Both the position numbers and the translations under genes were made by a program. A stretch of DNA of 64,000 bases, taken from the NCBI GenBank assembly GCA_963678075.2, contig CAXXPK010000001.1:122182-186181 (forward strand), written 5' to 3'. The notes below the pieces were generated by a model, which ran no database searches, was not told the origin of the DNA, and was given only the letters and a program-made list of their open reading frames with translations. The stretch's first letter is position 1. Every line of letters starts with the position of its first letter. The DNA comes from Oleispirillum sp963678075 (lineage in GTDB: Bacteria; Pseudomonadota; Alphaproteobacteria; Rhodospirillales; Rhodospirillaceae). This document shows positions 25,381-33,595 of the stretch, piece after piece.

Positions 25381-26558
25381 TCAGTTGGGCATCGCCGTCG
25401 TGGTCGCGATTCGATCGGATTGCAGGCGTTCGATCGCTGCGACGAATTCCGTCAGGTTGCCGCCGTCCTCGCGGCGAAGGACGGGGAGTCCGCGCGACCG
25501 TGCCGCCGCGACGATTTCCCGGTTGATGGCGGCGGCTTCGCCGTCGATCGGTCCGCCGTTGATCACGAAGTTGCAGGCGTCCAATGCGGCCACCGCCTGG
25601 GGCAACAGAGACCGCCAGGTCTCGCCGTCGGTCGCACGAAGGTCCTGGCGTCCAGGGCTTCGGCGACGTAGGCGTCGAGGTCGCCCTCGCCGAGGATGCC
25701 GGTGCTGATGGTTAGCCCGCGTTTGGAAAGCAGGCGGAAAGGGGCGGCCCCCTTGCCCAGTCCGGCGGTGACGAAAACATGCCCGGAATGTTCGTCGCCG
25801 CGCAGTTCGATGCTGCCGAGTTGGCGGCTGAAGTCTGCCTCGGAGAAGTCGTAAAGGTCGGCCACCGCCTCGGAGGTCAAGACGCCTTCCTGCAGACCGT
25901 AATCGACGATTCGGCCGCTTTTGACCAGCAGGGCCTTGTCCGAAACCTTGGCGGCGATATCGACGTCGTGCAGCGAGGCGATCACGGTCTGCCCGCGCGA
26001 TCGGCACAGGCCGCGCAGAATGCCCATCACCTCGACGCGGTACTTAAGATCCAGGTGGGCGGTGGGTTCGTCCAGCAGCAGAACCCTTGGCTCCTGCGCC
26101 AGGGAGCGGACCAATACCGCCTTCTGCCGTTCCCTGTCGCTTAAGGTCTCGACAAGGCGTCCCGCCAGATCCGAGGCCGCCAACGCGTCTTCGACCACGT
26201 CCATGTCCTTGGCGGACAGTCGTCCCATGAAGCCGGTGTGCGGATAGCGCCCCAGCGCGACGAATTCGAACACCGACAACAACGGTGGCTTGGATTTGTC
26301 GGTCAGGGCCACCGCCATCAAGCGGGCAAGCTCGATGGCCGGAATTTGGTGCAGATTGCGGCCCATGATCGAAACCTGTCCCGCCAGCGGCTTCAGGTGG
26401 CGGGACAGGTTACGCAAAAGGGTGGTCTTGCCGACGCCGTTCGGTCCCAGAAGGGAAATGAAATGCCCGGCCTCGAAATCCAGGGAGATACCGGAAAGAA
26501 CCCGCTTCTTGTAGCCGACTGCCAGATCCTGGCAGGAAAGTACGATGTCGCCGCTCAT
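25381..26558 (-). pseudogene. FepC/BtuD-type ABC ATPase with extra C-terminal domain; frameshift and mutated signature
   Basis: ATPase of an iron-complex/cobalamin/heme importer. It has Walker A GPNGVGKTT, Walker B LLLDEPTAHLD and the H-loop SLHDVD. The signature reads LSDRERQK where this subfamily has LSDGERQK; AGG at 26133-26135 fits GGG to AGG and should block ATP hydrolysis. After residue 260 comes an extra domain (HVFVTAGLGKGAAPF, RGLTISTGILGEGDLD) seen in some such ATPases, function unknown. A one-base loss near 25630 shifts the frame; the original continues ETWRSLLPQAVAALDACNF to TTAMPN. The start at 26558 overlaps the permease stop. Confidence 0.8.
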
Positions 26559-27599
26559 CACTTCATTCCTCGCTTGAGCAAAAGGCCGATCACGATCGGG
26601 GCCCCGAAAAACGCGGTGATCGCCGAGAAAGGCAGCTCCACCGGCGACAGCCAAGTCCGGGCGATGAGGTCGCACAGACTGGTTGCCAGGGCGCCCATCA
26701 AGGCAGGAGCCGGGGATCAGAAGGCGGCTGTCCGAGGTCCCCAGGCTTAACCGCGCCATGTGCGGCACCGCCAGACCGATGAAGGCCACGGGGCCGGCCA
26801 TTGTGGTCACCAGCCCGGCCAGGGACGAGGCGAACAGCAGGATCAGGATGCGGAAACGGCGGATGTTGACCCCCATCGACGCCGCGAAGTCCTCGCCCAG
26901 AAGGAAGGCGTTCAGGAGCTTGCTGAGCAAGTAGATGCAGGCCAGCAGAAAGCCGCCGAAGCCCAGCATCACGTAGGTTTCCGTCCAACTGAATCCTGAA
27001 AAGCCGCCCAACTGCCAGAGCACGAAGCCCTTGATCTTTTCCTTTTCGGCCAGAGCGGTCAGGATGGCGGTGACCGCGCCGCACAGATATCCCACCATCA
27101 ATCCGACGATCAGCAGGGTGACGCCGTTCTTGACGCGGCTGGCGATCGCCACCACCAGGAACATCACGGCATAGGCGCCGATGCAGGCGGAAATGGTGTT
27201 GAGGTAGGGGCTGACCGCCGCGAACCCGAGACCGAGGCTGGTCAGCATCATCAGCGAGACCATCACCGTCGCGCCCGACGACATCCCCAGGATGAAGGGG
27301 CCGACGATGGGGTTGCGGAAATATACCTGAAGCAGCAGGCCCGAGGTGGCAAGGAAGGCCCCGCCCAGGACCGCGGCGATGGCGCGTGGCAGGCGGATCT
27401 TCCAGATGATGAACGAGAGGTTGCCGTTGGTCGTCGGGTTCAGCAGGGCGTCCCAGACCTCGGCGGAGGAGTACGAGATCGAGCCGATCCGCACGTTCAA
27501 GGACATGAACAGAAGGACAAGGGCCGCCATCAGGCCAAACGCCAACAGGCGCGGTCCGAGGGTTCGGGCGCTGACGGGCAGGGTCGTCGCGGAGCTCAT
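26558..27599 (-). pseudogene. FecCD/BtuC-type ABC permease, frameshifted near its C-terminus
   Basis: Polytopic permease of about 345 residues. Family features include KIRLPRAIAAVLGGAFLATSG, FRNPIVGPFILGMSSGA, and GPVAFIGLAVPHMARL. The frame shifts near 26703 after RLLIPGS; the correct continuation LMGALATSLCDLIARTW, ELPFSAITAFFGAPIVIGL, LLLKRGMK lies in the next frame and stops at 26558, overlapping the ATPase start (TGATG). In the shifted frame the permease would run directly into the ATPase as an artificial fusion. The IS5 element lies just upstream and probably cuts the gene off from its promoter. Confidence 0.82.
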
Positions 27600-27604
27600 G
27601 GTTG

Positions 27605-28396
27605 TTTTTCCTTAGGCTCAGGACTCATTAAGGTTCGATCCAAAAGAGGAGGAGTACCGCGATGATGACGGCGGCAAAGAAGATATCCGCGCATCGGTCA
27701 TATCGGGTGTGGATGCGCCGCCAATCCTTGAGGCGAGCGAAGAGGTTCTCGATCCTATGACGCTGGCGATAGAGGGTTTTGTCGTAAGCGTACTGGGTTT
27801 TGCGATGACGCATTGGCGGGATGCATGTAGCGATTCCTCGCTGTGTCAAAGCCTCTCGAAGGGGATCACCGTCATAGCCCTTGTCGGCGATCAGGACGTT
27901 GGCCTTGGGAAATAGGTCGAGCAACAGCATCGCGCCTTTGTGATCGCTCATTTGCCTCTCGCTGAGCAGCAGGATGAGGGGCCTTCCTTGTCCGTCGCAA
28001 ATCGCATGAAGCTTGGAGTTCAGCCCGCCTTTTGTGCGTCCGATACATCGGGGAAGAGCCCCTTTTTATAGAGGCTCGCGGCGGTCCGATGAGCTTTCAG
28101 GTGGGTTGCATCGATCATCAACCGGTCTGGAGGGCCAGCCTCTCCCGTCAAGGCCGCGAAGATCCGGCTGAACACCCCAAGTCGGCTCCAGCGAACGAAA
28201 CGATTATAGAGGGTTTTGTGGGGGCCATAGACGGGTGGTGCATCTCGCCACCGTAAGCCGTTGCGGATCATATGAACGATGCCGCTGATCACTTGCCGAT
28301 CATCAACCCGCGGCACGCCATGCGATAGCGGGAAATGCGGCTCGATCTTCGCCAGCTGCCTCTCTGACAACCAAAACAGATCACTCATGGATGGGG
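27605..28396 (-). mobile_element. IS5-family (IS427-like) insertion sequence
   Basis: A transposase unit of about 790 bases inserted between the CcsA-like gene and the ABC permease. The insertion truncates the CcsA-like frame after GWGIPMVREDP. I could not define matching terminal inverted repeats or a target duplication with confidence, so one end may be eroded; boundaries are approximate. The element is a single copy in this window. Confidence 0.75.
27628..28388 (-). CDS. IS5-family transposase, two overlapping frames
   Basis: The first frame starts MSDLFWLSERQLAKIEPHFP (ATG ending 28388) and ends near 28020 with LFPDVSDAQKAG. The second frame carries RCIGRTKGGLNSKLHAICDG, LIADKGYDGD (DDE Asp), and YRQRHRIENLFARLKDWRRI with the catalytic Glu. 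The two are joined by a -1 shift at AAAAAGGGG (about 28062-28070), the usual programmed frameshift site of IS427-type elements. With the shift, the transposase appears full length (about 250 residues), so it may be active. Confidence 0.85.
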
Positions 28397-28397
28397 T

Positions 28398-28931
28398 CCT
28401 CCCTGACCATTGGGATGCCCCAGCCGAGGTACGACCAGATTTCGCCGGAGAACAGGGACAGGGTCCAAAAGGCGAAGCCCAGAACCAGATAGAAGGAAAA
28501 CTTGCGCCGTGGGCCTGGGGTCTCGTCATGACGCAAAATGGTCCAGGCCCAGGCGCCGCAGATCAAAAGACAGGCCTTCCCCAGCACCCCGAACCACAGC
28601 ATCAGGTGCGAGAAGATCGAGGTCGTCTTCAGGAAGGGCAGCTAGAAATCCTTGGGGAAGCAGATCGAAAGTCCGCCGATCAGGACGGCGATGCACAGCA
28701 TGCCACGCCAAGCGGAACGGTTTTCCGGCGAGTCGGCGGTGCCGCCGTCCTGGCGGAGCGACGCGTATCCCAGGCCGACCAGCGCCGGGCGATTCAGGCG
28801 ATGCCGATGGCGATCCCGGTCAAGGCCAGGGCGACGGCGGAACGGCGGGCGCGGGTGCCGCCGAAGCTGACGCAAAAGGCCAGGCCGAATAGCAGAACGG
28901 CAATGGCAAGAAGGATGCGGGCGCTGTCCAT
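28398..28931 (-). pseudogene. CcsA/ResC-like membrane protein, interrupted by frameshift, amber codon and IS5
   Basis: The translated pieces form one multi-helix protein: ILLAIAVLLFGLAFCVSFGG, a shift near 28795, WRGMLCIAVLIGGLSICFPKDF, TAG at 28642-28644, then LPFLKTTSIFSHLMLWFG, KACLLICGAWAWTIL and LFSGEIWSYLGWGIPMV. The LK-x-x-x-I-x-x-H helix and GEIWSYLGWG resemble the heme-handling CcsA/ResC cytochrome c assembly proteins. The IS removes its last helices. It precedes the ABC permease and ATPase and has an operator box 74 bases upstream, so it was probably the first gene of that operon. The exact family is uncertain. Confidence 0.6.
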
Positions 28932-29004
28932 GGCCACTCTGAGCGTGCGGAGAAAAACGGCGAAAATGCCGCGCCGGGCCCCCCCCCTCGGCGGGACGCA
29001 ACAC

Positions 29005-29014
29005 TATAACGTTA
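29005..29014 (+). promoter_or_regulatory. TATAACGTTA box upstream of the CcsA-like/ABC operon
   Basis: The decamer lies in AACACTATAACGTTAA, which matches the 10237 copy (AACGATATAACGTTAC) at 13 of 16 positions. It is 74 bases upstream of the CcsA-like start. Third member of the shared motif set. Confidence 0.6.
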
Positions 29015-29067
29015 AATGCTGGATTTCAAGCGGGCAAACGCAAGGTTCCCACGTGTCGTTCGTGGGG

Positions 29068-30432
29068 TTACAGCGGCAGGATCAGGCGGACCCGCAGGCC
29101 GCCCAGGGGGGAATCCGCCAGTTGGATGTCGCCGCCGTGGCCGCGCGCCACGTCGCGGGCGATGGTCAGGCCCAGGCCGACGCCGCCGGTTTCCGGGTTG
29201 CGCGAGTTCTCGATCCGGAAGAAGGCTCGGAAGACGTCGGCGCGGCGGTCCGGCGGGATGCCGGGACCATCGTCGTCAACCAGAATCTCCACGGCGTCGG
29301 CACGTTGACCGACGCGCACCGCGACGTGGTCGGCATAGCGCACCGCGTTGGACACCAGATTGCTCAGGCAGCGCCCCACCGCTTGGGGTCGCAACGGCAG
29401 GGTGAGGCCGCGTTCGATGTGCAAATCGACCGGCGTGCCGTTGCGGGTGAAACGGCCGACCACTGCCTCGATCAGGGCGGAGACATTGGTTGGGCGCATC
29501 GCCTCGCGCCCCTCTCCACGGGCGAAGGTAAGGTAACCCTCGACCATGCGTTCCATTTCCTCGACGTCCTCCTTGAGGTCGTCGTTTCTGCTGTCCTTCG
29601 GCATCATCGCCAGTTGCAGCTTCATCCGGGTCAGCGGCGTGCGCAGATCGTGGGAAACTCCGGCCAGCATCTCGGTGCGCTGGTCGACCTGGCGTTTGAT
29701 GCGGTCGCGCATCACCAGGAAGGCCAGCGCCGCCTGCCGGACCTCGGTCGCGCCCTCGGGCTTGAACCAGGGGGCGTCGCGCCCCTTGCCGAAGCTGTCG
29801 GCGGCGATCGCCAGACGGCGCACCGCGCGCACCTGATTGCTCATGAAGATGGTGGCGATCCCGAACAGCAGCAGCGAGGTGCCGATCATCCACAGCGGGA
29901 ACAGATAAATGGTGAAGCTGGACAGGCGTTTTTTCGGGGATTCGACGATCAGCACGGTATCTGCCATCTGAATGCGGATTTCGACCGAGCGGTCGTCGCC
30001 GCCGCTGCGCAACTGGAATGGCAGGGTGATGCTTTCCTTCAGCGCGTCGGACAGAGGTTCGAGGGAGAAGTCCGCGTTCTCGGTCGGCAGATTGCGCATG
30101 ATTTCGCCATCGGCGAAGTCCAGCGCCAACTGCATCTGCCGCGAGGCCTCGACGACGATCCAGGCGCGGGCCGCCGGGCCGGGGTGGTCGCGCAGATAGG
30201 TGACGATGACGCCGATGTCGCCCGCCACCGAAAATGCCAGTCGCCGCGTGATGGTCCCCCAGTGACGGTCGTAAAAGACCGTGGCGGTGACCAGTTGCAG
30301 CAAGATCAAGGGAGTCAGGATGATCAGGAGAGAGCGGCCAAGCAGGCTCTTCGGCCGCAGCGCCTTGAGATGGAAGCGCGAGGTCCGTGCCTCGGGGTCG
30401 GTGGGCGGTGTCTCGGAAGTGGGGGCCGCCAT
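29068..30432 (-). CDS. EnvZ-type sensor histidine kinase
   Basis: A 454-residue membrane kinase. Helix 1 (SLLIILTPLILLQLVTATVF) and helix 2 (FPLWMIGTSLLLFGIATIFM) flank a periplasmic domain; a HAMP segment follows, then the H-box SHDLRTPLTRMK (phospho-His), N-box NLVSNAVRYAD, G1 DDDGPGIP and G2 GGVGLGLTIA. The architecture and H-box match EnvZ, which senses osmolarity or acid. It is downstream of its response-regulator gene with 16 bases between, so the two form one operon. The reading frame is intact. Confidence 0.92.
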   Translation of the reverse strand: MAAPTSETPPTDPEARTSRFHLKALRPKSLLGRSLLIILTPLILLQLVTATVFYDRHWGTITRRLAFSVAGDIGVIVTYLRDHPGPAARAWIVVEASRQMQLALDFADGEIMRNLPTENADFSLEPLSDALKESITLPFQLRSGGDDRSVEIRIQMADTVLIVESPKKRLSSFTIYLFPLWMIGTSLLLFGIATIFMSNQVRAVRRLAIAADSFGKGRDAPWFKPEGATEVRQAALAFLVMRDRIKRQVDQRTEMLAGVSHDLRTPLTRMKLQLAMMPKDSRNDDLKEDVEEMERMVEGYLTFARGEGREAMRPTNVSALIEAVVGRFTRNGTPVDLHIERGLTLPLRPQAVGRCLSNLVSNAVRYADHVAVRVGQRADAVEILVDDDGPGIPPDRRADVFRAFFRIENSRNPETGGVGLGLTIARDVARGHGGDIQLADSPLGGLRVRLILPL

Positions 30433-30448
30433 CGCGGTACGTGCTCCT

Positions 30449-31153
30449 TCAATCGGGCTTCAGCATATAGCCCTTGCCCCGCACCGTCTGCAAGTAACGC
30501 GGCAGGCGCAGATCGGATTCGATCTTCTTGCGCAGGCGAGTGACCTGCACATCGACGGTGCGCAGGTTGCGCGCCGCGCCTGTGGCCGTGGCCAGGTCCT
30601 CGCGCGACAGGATCTCCCCCGGGTGGCGGGCCAGTTCGCGAAGCAGCGCCGCTTCCGCCGGGGTCAGGCGCACCGGTTGGGTGTCGCAGATCAGCTCGTC
30701 GCGGCGCATGTCGTAAACGCAGGCACCCAGGTTCAGAAGCTCCATTCCCGCCGTGCCCGCTGCGTCGGCGTCGGGGCGCCGCGCTCGCCGCAGGATGGCG
30801 TTGATGCGCAGAAGCAGTTCGCGCGGTTCGAACGGCTTGGTCAGATAGTCGTCGGCCCCGGTTTCCAGGCCGGTGATGCGGTCGTCCGCTTCGCCCATCG
30901 CGGTCAGCATCAGGATCGGCACGTCCTTGGTCTCGCGCAGGGACCGGGTCAGGCTCATGCCGTCCTCGCCGGGCATCATCACATCGACGATCAGAAGGTC
31001 GAATTCCAGGGACAGCAGGGCTTGCCGCGCTTCCCCGGCGTCGGCGGCCTGCGACACCATGAATCCGTTCTCGGTCAGGAAGCGCTGCAACAGGCCGCGC
31101 AGACGGGTGTCGTCGTCAACGACCAGAATATGGGGAGGCGTAGGGGAGGTCAT
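30449..31153 (-). CDS. OmpR-family response regulator
   Basis: A 234-residue two-domain regulator. The receiver has the acidic pocket VVDDDTRL, phospho-acceptor in LLIVDVMMPGEDG, the conserved Thr in LMLTAMGE and Lys in DYLTKPFEPREL. The C-terminal winged helix (RLTPAEAALLRELARHPGE, VDVQVTRLRKKIESD) is of OmpR type. It pairs with the EnvZ-like kinase downstream. A marR gene lies 15 bases upstream in the same direction and may belong to the same transcript. The reading frame is intact. Confidence 0.93.
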   Translation of the reverse strand: MTSPTPPHILVVDDDTRLRGLLQRFLTENGFMVSQAADAGEARQALLSLEFDLLIVDVMMPGEDGMSLTRSLRETKDVPILMLTAMGEADDRITGLETGADDYLTKPFEPRELLLRINAILRRARRPDADAAGTAGMELLNLGACVYDMRRDELICDTQPVRLTPAEAALLRELARHPGEILSREDLATATGAARNLRTVDVQVTRLRKKIESDLRLPRYLQTVRGKGYMLKPD

Positions 31154-31168
31154 GGCGTTATCCAGCGG

Positions 31169-31699
31169 TTACGAGGATCCGGCGCCCGACCCCCGCCAAC
31201 CGGGGTGCGGCGGCGTGGTCTGCACCGAAAAGCGGGAACGGTCATCCTCGTTCATGATGTTCAGCATCACCTTGCGGAAGTCTTCCACCGCTTCGGCCCC
31301 GGCTTCGCGATAGGCGCGAGCCAGCAGCTTGCGCTGATTTTCGGTCAACTGCCGTTCCAGTTTCATCCCCTTGGGGGACAATTCCAGAAGGCGCTGACGG
31401 CGGTCGCGCTGGCCGGGGCGCTGGCGTACGAAATCCTCTCGCAGCAACTGGCTCAAGACCCGCGATAAACTCTGTTTGGTTATGCGCAAAGTCGATAGCA
31501 GAACGGAAACGCTGATTCCCGGCTGGCGCCCGACGAAATAGATGACGCGGTGATGCGCACGGCCAAGGCCTTGTTCGGAAAGGATGGAATCCGCCTCGTT
31601 GGTGAATTCGCGATACGAGAAATAGAGCAGTTCGATGCCTTGGCGGAGTTCCTCGTCTCGCAGGAAGAGCGGGTTGATGCGCGTCGTTACGTCAGCCAT
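31169..31699 (-). CDS. MarR-family transcriptional regulator
   Basis: A 176-residue winged-helix protein. The DNA-binding part includes VSVLLSTLRITKQSLSRVL (recognition helix) and the wing LREDFVRQRPGQRDRRQRLLEL, with the DRR signature of MarR. A C-terminal extension is rich in Pro and Gly. It is divergent from ilvE, and the order marR-ompR-envZ beside ilvE is common in Rhodospirillales. It likely represses from the 77-base divergent region. The reading frame is intact. Confidence 0.88.
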   Translation of the reverse strand: MADVTTRINPLFLRDEELRQGIELLYFSYREFTNEADSILSEQGLGRAHHRVIYFVGRQPGISVSVLLSTLRITKQSLSRVLSQLLREDFVRQRPGQRDRRQRLLELSPKGMKLERQLTENQRKLLARAYREAGAEAVEDFRKVMLNIMNEDDRSRFSVQTTPPHPGWRGSGAGSS

Positions 31700-31700
31700 G

Positions 31701-31729
31701 TTGACATATTCCGTGTTGGATGTTACTCA
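31701..31729 (+). promoter_or_regulatory. Candidate sigma-70 promoter for ilvE
   Basis: TTGACA at 31701-31706 and TACTCA at 31724-31729 are 17 bases apart, directed toward ilvE (start 31777). The element overlaps the marR start, and a loosely palindromic TGTTACTCAAAACATTACA overlaps the -10, a plausible MarR operator. Confidence 0.5.
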
Positions 31730-31776
31730 AAACATTACAGAGTCGGAAACAATTGCAAACATCACGAGACACCATC

Positions 31777-32661
31777 ATGTCACTTCTTCCTTTTGACGAT
31801 CGCGACGGATTCATCTGGTTCGACGGCAAGCTGATTCCATGGCGCGATGCCAACATCCATGTCCTGACCCACGGCTTCCATTATGCATCCCTGGTGTTCG
31901 AGGGCGAGCGGCTTTACGACGGAAAGATCTTCAAGGGTCAGGAACATACGGAGCGCCTGTTCAATTCGGCGAAGCTGATGGACTTCACCATCCCTTATTC
32001 CGTCGATGAAATCAACGCGGCGAAAGCGGAGGCGATCAAGGCGAACGGTCTGACCAATGGTTATGTCCGCCCGTTCGCTTGGCGCGGCAGCGAGCAGATG
32101 GGGGTTTCGGCCAAGCTGAACAAGATCCACGTCGCCGTCGCGGTGTGGGAATGGCCGACCTATTTTACCGCCGAGGCGCGGATGGCGGGATTGAAGGTGG
32201 TCACCGGCAAGTGGCGTCGCCCCGACCCGCAGACCATCCCCTGCCATGCCAAGGCCGCCGGTCTGTACATGATCTGCACGTTGAACAAGCATGCCGCCGA
32301 GGCCGCGGGCTATAACGAATGCCTGATGCTGGACTATCGTGGCCGGGTTTCCGAAACCACCGGCGCCAACATCCTGTTCGTGCGTGGCGATGAAATCCAC
32401 GCGCCGACCCCGGATTGCTTCTTGAACGGCATCACCCGGCAGTCGGTGCTGGCGCTGGCGAAGCGTCGCGGCTTCAAGGTGATCGAGCGCGCGATCCTGC
32501 CCGAGGAATTGCCACGCTTCAACGAATCCTTCGTGACCGGCACGGCGGCCGAGGTCACTCCGGTCGGTTCCATCGACGACGTGATTTTCCCGGATCGCGA
32601 AGTCACCAAGGCGCTGATGCAGGATTACGAGGATCTGGTGCATGGCCGCCTGACCCTGTAA
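31777..32661 (+). CDS. ilvE: Branched-chain amino acid aminotransferase
   Basis: PLP fold-type IV transaminase for Leu, Ile and Val. The 294-residue protein begins MSLLPFDDRDGFIWFDGKLI, has HVLTHGFHYASLVFEGER, the catalytic Lys in PCHAKAAGLYM, and LMLDYRGRVSETTGANI. The start ATG 31777 gives the family N-terminus; upstream in-frame codons extend into the promoter. A strong terminator follows. The reading frame is intact. Confidence 0.93.
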   Translation: MSLLPFDDRDGFIWFDGKLIPWRDANIHVLTHGFHYASLVFEGERLYDGKIFKGQEHTERLFNSAKLMDFTIPYSVDEINAAKAEAIKANGLTNGYVRPFAWRGSEQMGVSAKLNKIHVAVAVWEWPTYFTAEARMAGLKVVTGKWRRPDPQTIPCHAKAAGLYMICTLNKHAAEAAGYNECLMLDYRGRVSETTGANILFVRGDEIHAPTPDCFLNGITRQSVLALAKRRGFKVIERAILPEELPRFNESFVTGTAAEVTPVGSIDDVIFPDREVTKALMQDYEDLVHGRLTL

Positions 32662-32683
32662 GGGACGGGCCGGAAAACAAAGC

Positions 32684-32714
32684 AAAGGCGCGGATCGTGG
32701 TCCGCGCCTTTTTT
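32684..32714 (+). terminator. Rho-independent terminator after ilvE
   Basis: AAAGGCGCGGA, loop TCGTGG, TCCGCGCCTTTTTT, located 23 bases past the ilvE stop. Confidence 0.9.
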
Positions 32715-32829
32715 GTGGGGAAACTAGGCCGGGGCGCCGCCCCGGACTCGGTTGGGGGCTTGGCCCCCAAACCCCATTCCCTTTTTCTCGCCGCGTCAGC
32801 GACAATCGACCACCGCGCCGCCCGACGGA

Positions 32830-32919
32830 TTTATCGTGCTATGCGCAAACACCAAAAAATGGGTACACAGGGTCCAAGGCTCTGTGCGGGGTTCGGGGCT
32901 GGCCCCGGCCTGGTTTCCC
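32830..32919. repeat. Dispersed TTTATCGTGCTA repeat, copy 2
   Basis: TTTATCGTGCTATGCGCAAA matches copy 1 at 24582 in 19 of 20 bases, followed by the same order of AAAAAATG, GGGT, AGGGTCCAAGGC and GGCTGGCCCCGG. It ends at the pgsA stop. The preceding 32725-32780 stretch (GGGGCGCCGCCCC, GGGGGCTTGGCCCCC) adds two more hairpins. Confidence 0.65.
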
Positions 32920-33489
32920 TTAGAACCGGCCTTTGTCGGCCTCGCGCATATAGCGGATGCCCGCCCGCAGGTATTCGTACCCGGTCATCAAGGTCAGGGC
33001 GCCCGCCACCCACAGCAGAATTCCGCCGATCAGGGTAATGGCGTGGCCGGGCAGGCCGCCGTCGCCGACGATCAGGACCGGCAGGGCGATCATCTGGGTC
33101 GCGGTTTTCCATTTGGCAAGCGGCGTCACCGGCATGCCGACCCGCAATTCCGCCAGATATTCGCGCAGGCCCGAGACCAGGATCTCGCGGCAGAGGATGA
33201 TCGCGGCCGGAATCAGGCTGGTCGGCCCAATGCGATCGAACGCGGACAGGAACAGCAGCAGCGAGGCGATCAGCAGTTTGTCGGCGATGGGGTCGAGGAA
33301 GCGCCCGACCGCCGAGACCTGATTGAAACGCCGTGCCAGATAACCGTCGAAGAAGTCGGTGATGGCGGCGGCCACGAACAGGCCGCACGCGGTCCAGCGG
33401 GTGGAGGGCGTATCCCAATAGAAGGTGGCCAACATCAGCGGGATGGCCGCGATGCGTCCAAGGGTCAACAGGTTCGGCAGCGTCATCAT
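32920..33489 (-). CDS. pgsA: CDP-diacylglycerol-glycerol-3-phosphate 3-phosphatidyltransferase
   Basis: Makes phosphatidylglycerophosphate at the inner membrane. The 189-residue protein has the CDP-alcohol phosphotransferase motif DFFDGYLARRFNQVS continuing to GRFLDPIADK, matching D-G-x2-A-R-x8-G-x3-D-x3-D. Four to five hydrophobic helices are visible. It lies downstream of uvrC with a 106-base gap in the same direction, the usual uvrC-pgsA order in alphaproteobacteria. The reading frame is intact. Confidence 0.94.
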   Translation of the reverse strand: MMTLPNLLTLGRIAAIPLMLATFYWDTPSTRWTACGLFVAAAITDFFDGYLARRFNQVSAVGRFLDPIADKLLIASLLLFLSAFDRIGPTSLIPAAIILCREILVSGLREYLAELRVGMPVTPLAKWKTATQMIALPVLIVGDGGLPGHAITLIGGILLWVAGALTLMTGYEYLRAGIRYMREADKGRF

Positions 33490-33595
33490 GGCGTTCGGCC
33501 CGGGTTGCGGTCGATACGCAAAATTGCAGCGTAAAGTGTAGCGCTTGTGTCGGGTAGGGGCCTAGAGAAAAATGTCGCCGATCCCTTGGGGACGA

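Noticed and set aside
25563..27599. A 678-residue permease-ATPase fusion
   Set aside because: The fusion comes from a frameshift near 26703 that carries the permease into the ATPase frame; the true permease end and a separate ATPase start are visible.
28279..30543. A 754-codon open frame on the plus strand
   Set aside because: It lies antisense to the IS5 transposase start, the CcsA-like gene and the EnvZ-like kinase, has no family resemblance and arises from high GC codon bias.
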